DNA of 64,000 bases, from positions 1 through 64,000 of IMG/VR virus record IMGVR_UViG_3300032214_000986; one strand, written 5' to 3'. The notes under the pieces are model-generated. The model was not told the DNA's origin. It saw nothing but the letters and a program-made list of their open reading frames with translations, and did no database searches. Numbering within the stretch: the first letter of the stretch is position 1; each line of letters opens with the position of its first letter. This stretch comes from a virus. The translations under genes and the position numbers were made by a program. Below, in pieces: positions 60,467 through 64,000 of this stretch.

Positions 60467-61767
60467 TGGATTTTAATAATTTATGGGAAAAATGTTTAAG
60501 ATATAATATTGAACAAAAACCCGAGGAGTTTAAACAATTTTTAGAGGTTTTAGGTAACCAAAAGAATAAAAAATATGCACTAGAGATTGGGTCAAATTAT
60601 GGTGGGACTTCATACGCATTATGTCATATATATGATTATGTAATATCTTTAGATATCAAACATCATGAAAATTTTGATAAGATAAAGGAGGAGTTCCCAA
60701 ACTACAACTATATAATTTCAGACTCAACATTAAATGATACTGTTAAAATTATTAAAAATTTAGGTATTGTGTTTGATTTTATATTCATTGATGGCGACCA
60801 CTCATATGACGGTGTTAAAAACGATTATGATAAGTATAAACAATTTTTATCCCACGATGGGTTTTTAGGTTTTCATGACATCATACCAAGTGAAGAAACA
60901 GAAAAACATAATATTTTTGTACATAAGTTCTTTAAAGAATTAAAAGAAACTTACAACGAAGTGTATGAATTCGTCGCAACAGAAAAAAACCCAATTTATA
61001 GAAAAGATAATTTATTTCATAAAATATTAGAAAATCAACCGTACGACATTTGGGGGGGTATCGGGTTAATAAAAAATAATAAGGTTTCTATTTTCTCACA
61101 CAACTACCTAGACAACGATTGGTATAATATACTTAACAACCAACTTTTTAAATTAAAAAATAGTGGCCTTTATAAAAGATCTGACAAAATTTATTTAGGG
61201 GTTTATTCCACCCAAAAAAATAATATTAAAATTTTTAAAGATATTATTTTAGGATTCGATGAGGATTTAAAAATTGAGGTCGTGGTTTTTGATAATAATT
61301 TGTCAGAATATGGGACGTTAACCCTTTTACAAAATTATTGTAAAATTAACCCGAATTCTACTGTTTTATATTACCATACTAAAGGGTCGTCTAGAGAAAA
61401 AAATTATTATATAGATTCTTGGAGAGAGTGTTTAGAATATTTTTGTATAGAGGAGTGGTTACGGCCGTTAAAAGACATATTAAATAAAGAGTGTGACGTG
61501 TGCGGGTCACTATACGTTGAGTCATTTAAATTTCTTGATTATCATTTACAAAATTATTTTTCTGGTAATTTTTGGTGGTCATCTTCTAATCATATTAACA
61601 CCTTAGAACAAATCACAAAATTACATCACAATAGTAATGGTGAAAGAATTAATTCAGAACTATGGGTAGGTACTAAACCGCATTATTGGAAAAGTTACTA
61701 TAACGAGAATGTTTCGTCGTGGTATGAACATTATTTTGACCCAAAAAAATATAAAATAAATATATGA
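60466..61767 (+). CDS. fusion: SAM methyltransferase + GT-like domain
   Basis: 433 residues. N-terminal Methyltransf_24/CmcI-like domain: YALEIGSNYGGTSYALCH (37-54), VISLDIKHHENFD, FDFIFIDGDHSYDGVKNDYD (103-122), GFLGFHDI. The C-terminal 210 residues start KIYLGVYSTQKNNIKIFKDI and include VLYYHTKGSSREKNYYIDSW, LYVESFKFLDYHLQNYFSGN and FWWSS, like the sugar-transferring part of rhamnan-synthesis/GT-A proteins. Sugar O-methylation coupled to transfer is plausible. Overlaps neighbours by 1 and 4 bases. Confidence 0.78.
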   Translation: MDFNNLWEKCLRYNIEQKPEEFKQFLEVLGNQKNKKYALEIGSNYGGTSYALCHIYDYVISLDIKHHENFDKIKEEFPNYNYIISDSTLNDTVKIIKNLGIVFDFIFIDGDHSYDGVKNDYDKYKQFLSHDGFLGFHDIIPSEETEKHNIFVHKFFKELKETYNEVYEFVATEKNPIYRKDNLFHKILENQPYDIWGGIGLIKNNKVSIFSHNYLDNDWYNILNNQLFKLKNSGLYKRSDKIYLGVYSTQKNNIKIFKDIILGFDEDLKIEVVVFDNNLSEYGTLTLLQNYCKINPNSTVLYYHTKGSSREKNYYIDSWRECLEYFCIEEWLRPLKDILNKECDVCGSLYVESFKFLDYHLQNYFSGNFWWSSSNHINTLEQITKLHHNSNGERINSELWVGTKPHYWKSYYNENVSSWYEHYFDPKKYKINI

Positions 61768-62345
61768 AAAGGGCGATAATAGGTTATGGTGGACACGCAA
61801 GAGAGGTGATGTCCCAAATGGGTGAAAAAATACCTTGTTTTGTTGAGGATGAGTTTTATTTTCCACAAAATAATGTCTTTCCATTATCAGAATTCAATCA
61901 TAATGAATATGAAGTAATGGTTGCTATTGCGGATACAAACGTTAGAAAAAGAATCGTTGATAGATTACCAATTGACACTAAATTTTTTACTTTTATACAC
62001 CCAAATTCATTAATTGGTGAAAATGTGATAATAGGGGATGGTTCATTTATCGGGGCTTACTCAATATTAACAATTGATATAAAGATGGGTAATCACTCAA
62101 TACTTAATCGATTTAATCAGATAGGTCATGACTCGTTTATTGGTGATTATTTTAGTATGATGCCAGGAGCAATAATTTCAGGTAATGTAAAAATAGGGAA
62201 TAAGGTATATTTGGGTACCAACTCATCAATAAAGGAAAAAATCACCATAACCGATGATGTTATTATCGGATTAAATAGCGGTGTCGTTAAAGACATAACA
62301 GAAATGGGTACTTATGTTGGGGTACCAGTTAAAAAAATTAAATAA
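61764..62345 (+). CDS. PglD/NeuD-type sugar O- or N-acetyltransferase
   Basis: 193 residues, usual length about 200. MKRAIIGYGGHAREVMSQMG is the nucleotide-sugar-binding Rossmann start (GxGGHA), followed from residue 75 by left-handed beta-helix hexapeptide repeats (LIGENVIIGDGSFIGAYSIL, IGHDSFIGDYFSMMPGAIIS, VKIGNKVYLGTNSSI). The His in NQIGHDSFIG takes the position of the catalytic base. Uses acetyl-CoA to acylate an amino- or hydroxy-sugar before transfer. Next gene begins within its stop codon. Confidence 0.9.
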   Translation: MKRAIIGYGGHAREVMSQMGEKIPCFVEDEFYFPQNNVFPLSEFNHNEYEVMVAIADTNVRKRIVDRLPIDTKFFTFIHPNSLIGENVIIGDGSFIGAYSILTIDIKMGNHSILNRFNQIGHDSFIGDYFSMMPGAIISGNVKIGNKVYLGTNSSIKEKITITDDVIIGLNSGVVKDITEMGTYVGVPVKKIK

Positions 62346-64000
62346 TGAAAAAATTATCAGTATTGGTTCCAAGTTATAATTTTGGTGAATTTATAACCGA
62401 TTGTGTTGACTCGATATATAATCAAAAAACAAATTTTGATTTTGAAGTTATTGTTAGAGATGATAAATCTAATGATAACACAAATGAAAAATTAGAACTT
62501 TTAAAAGAAAAATACCCGAGTATCATCATACTTGATGGGTCGGTAAATTTAGGAGCATTTCATAATATAAAATTACTTTATGAAAGTGCAAACTCGGAGT
62601 ATGTTGCATATCTTGACGGTGACGATATGTTTGGTGACACGGACAAACTACAAAGACAGGTGGAATTTTTAGATACCCACCCGGAATATGTTATGCACTT
62701 TACAGGTACTCGATACTTGAAACAAGATGGTACTATTTTTCCAAACGATTCGAGATTAATATGTTCTGTTAAAGATATTATAACAATTTATGATTTATTA
62801 GAATCTAATTATGTTGGGTTTGGTAGAATGTTTAGAAAACTACCCAATATTTTTAAAGAAAAGTATTCCGATTTACCGTATGTTGATTGGCCAACAAGTT
62901 ATGAGTTAAGTAAGTACGGATCAATATTCTATGAAGATTTTTTTGGTGGTTTGTATAGGATATCAAGTACAGGTATATACTCAACATTAAGTGAAGAAGA
63001 AAAACAATCGGGAGCTAACTTAGTTCGTAAAGTGATTAATGATGATTACATGTTAGAAAATATGAAACCAATCACAATCATAGATTGTTTTATACACACA
63101 AACGAAGTTTTAAATAAACTACGTCTTTCGTTACATAATTTAAAAAAATACGGTAATAAAATACTATTAGTTACCAATACTACCCCACCACAGGATATAA
63201 TTGAAAGTGTTGATTTTTTGTTTTACAACACAGAAAATAAACTATTCGAGGAGGAATATGAAAACGTCGGGTTAGTTGATTTGTGGAAGGCATATGATAT
63301 GATAGTCATCCACGAAATCACTAAAGACATACAAAGACACGGGTTGTCAGTAATGTGTAACCTTTTTAATAGTTTGGATATTGCAAAATCCTTAGGTTTT
63401 ACACACTTCCAAAGAATTGAGGTTGATGACATGTTCACAGATGATGGTTACGATTATATGATGACAGTACCTAATAAATGTGTAGAACAAAATAAAAAAT
63501 CATTATTTTATATTAATGAGGGAAGAGATATATCATTTCATTATTTCTTCTCTGAAATTGACTTCTTTTTAAATAATGTGAATAGGGTTACTGATGAAAA
63601 ATCATATAGGGATTATGTTAGAAAAAACGGATACGGAAATGATTTTATAAATGTTGAAAAGTATGTTTATAACAACTTACTTAAAACAGGGTTATCAGAC
63701 ATACTTGTAAGGAACGGTGAGGATGACATGGATTCAGATTTTCCTAACACATTATGGAATAGCATTTCAACTCAATCTAATTTACCAACAAAATTTAATG
63801 GATGTTCGACTAAAATTTATAGGGTAGAGGGGTCAACGAATCTTTCAGTATTAAGTTTCAATTATAATGATTTTCAATCATTAAGGAAGATTGTTGTTTG
63901 TTTTGAAAATAATGAAATTACAATACACCACAGACTTGATTATGACGGAGCATGGATGTATAATATTTTTGAAGATGAGATTAAAAAAATAAAAGTATAT
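62345..64000 (+). CDS. GT2 glycosyltransferase with second transferase-like domain (3' end missing)
   Basis: Open frame of 552 codons from the ATG at 62345 (TAATG overlap with the acetyltransferase stop) to the window edge without a stop. Residues 1-210: GT2 (KKLSVLVPSYNFGEFITDCV, FEVIVRDDKSNDNT, YVAYLDGDDMF with D91-D93-D94). From about 240: KPITIIDCFIHTNEVLNKLR, ILLVTNTTPP and LGFTHFQRIEVDDMF, a second GT-A-like unit with its own D-D motif. Further downstream sequence is beta-rich. Probably a bifunctional polymerising or extending transferase. Confidence 0.83.
   Translation, partial: MKKLSVLVPSYNFGEFITDCVDSIYNQKTNFDFEVIVRDDKSNDNTNEKLELLKEKYPSIIILDGSVNLGAFHNIKLLYESANSEYVAYLDGDDMFGDTDKLQRQVEFLDTHPEYVMHFTGTRYLKQDGTIFPNDSRLICSVKDIITIYDLLESNYVGFGRMFRKLPNIFKEKYSDLPYVDWPTSYELSKYGSIFYEDFFGGLYRISSTGIYSTLSEEEKQSGANLVRKVINDDYMLENMKPITIIDCFIHTNEVLNKLRLSLHNLKKYGNKILLVTNTTPPQDIIESVDFLFYNTENKLFEEEYENVGLVDLWKAYDMIVIHEITKDIQRHGLSVMCNLFNSLDIAKSLGFTHFQRIEVDDMFTDDGYDYMMTVPNKCVEQNKKSLFYINEGRDISFHYFFSEIDFFLNNVNRVTDEKSYRDYVRKNGYGNDFINVEKYVYNNLLKTGLSDILVRNGEDDMDSDFPNTLWNSISTQSNLPTKFNGCSTKIYRVEGSTNLSVLSFNYNDFQSLRKIVVCFENNEITIHHRLDYDGAWMYNIFEDEIKKIKVY

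Noticed and set aside
1-64000. Integrase, repressor, transposase or tRNA genes
   Set aside because: None was recognised; apart from the tmRNA no tRNA-like cloverleaf was found by eye, and no insertion sequence ends were seen.

Overview
The window is part of a large, AT-rich genome of a T4-like (myovirus-type) phage. On the minus strand it carries a T4-ordered head module: terminase large subunit (gp17), portal (gp20), prohead protease (gp21), scaffold (gp22) and major capsid protein (gp23). A gp55-like sigma factor and a gp5-like baseplate OB-fold protein lie on the plus strand. A Bacteroidota (probably Flavobacteriia) host is indicated by three things: a bS21 ribosomal protein of the Bacteroidota type, genes mostly without Shine-Dalgarno sequences but with A-rich leaders, and a promoter that matches the Bacteroidota consensus exactly (TTTG-N19-TATCTTTG at 51847-51877).

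Layout. 1-2935 (minus): start of an unidentified gene, a small structural protein and a LamG-type adhesin with a Pro-Thr linker. 2987-5517 (plus): small, probably virion-related genes ending at a hairpin terminator. 5585-25874 (plus): about 20 kb of tightly overlapping sugar genes with some 14 glycosyltransferases or related proteins, an RfbH-type 3-dehydrase, an RmlD-GT2 fusion, GDP-mannose 4,6-dehydratase and GDP-fucose synthase. Two cytidylyltransferase-like proteins, a DEDDy exonuclease, dUTPase, PhoH and a degenerate HAD-like protein are interspersed. 25874-32688 (plus): late sigma factor and baseplate/tail genes. 32685-46969 (minus): the head module, with rpsU (bS21) inserted in the opposite orientation. 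47043-52359: an N-domain-less ClpC/ClpA-type unfoldase, an M20/peptidase-T-like metallopeptidase, a tmRNA (ssrA) with a long atypical tag, and a secreted small protein. 52412-57013 (minus): tail fibre genes with duplicated N-termini, LamG domains and one fibrinogen-like domain. 57070-64000 (plus): a second glycan cluster that opens with a GT4-FkbM-DegT triple fusion and runs off the window.

How the genes fit together. The sugar genes could make GDP-L-fucose and a 3-deoxysugar and assemble a complex glycan, either on the virion (fibres or capsid) or on the host surface; which one cannot be decided from sequence. bS21, tmRNA and the Clp ATPase form a translation and protein-quality-control set that may let the phage adjust host ribosomes and proteolysis. 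Several proteins share a short N-terminal amphipathic segment ending in an (I/L)-x-E site, and the capsid protein has the same site at residue 60. This resembles T4 capsid-targeting sequences cut by the gp21 protease and suggests a set of internal head proteins. A recurrent (A/G/C)TATTTAT motif precedes many virion genes and is the best candidate for the element read by the phage sigma factor. No integrase, repressor, CRISPR array, tRNA gene or lysis gene was recognised. No gene-free stretch exceeds 300 bases.
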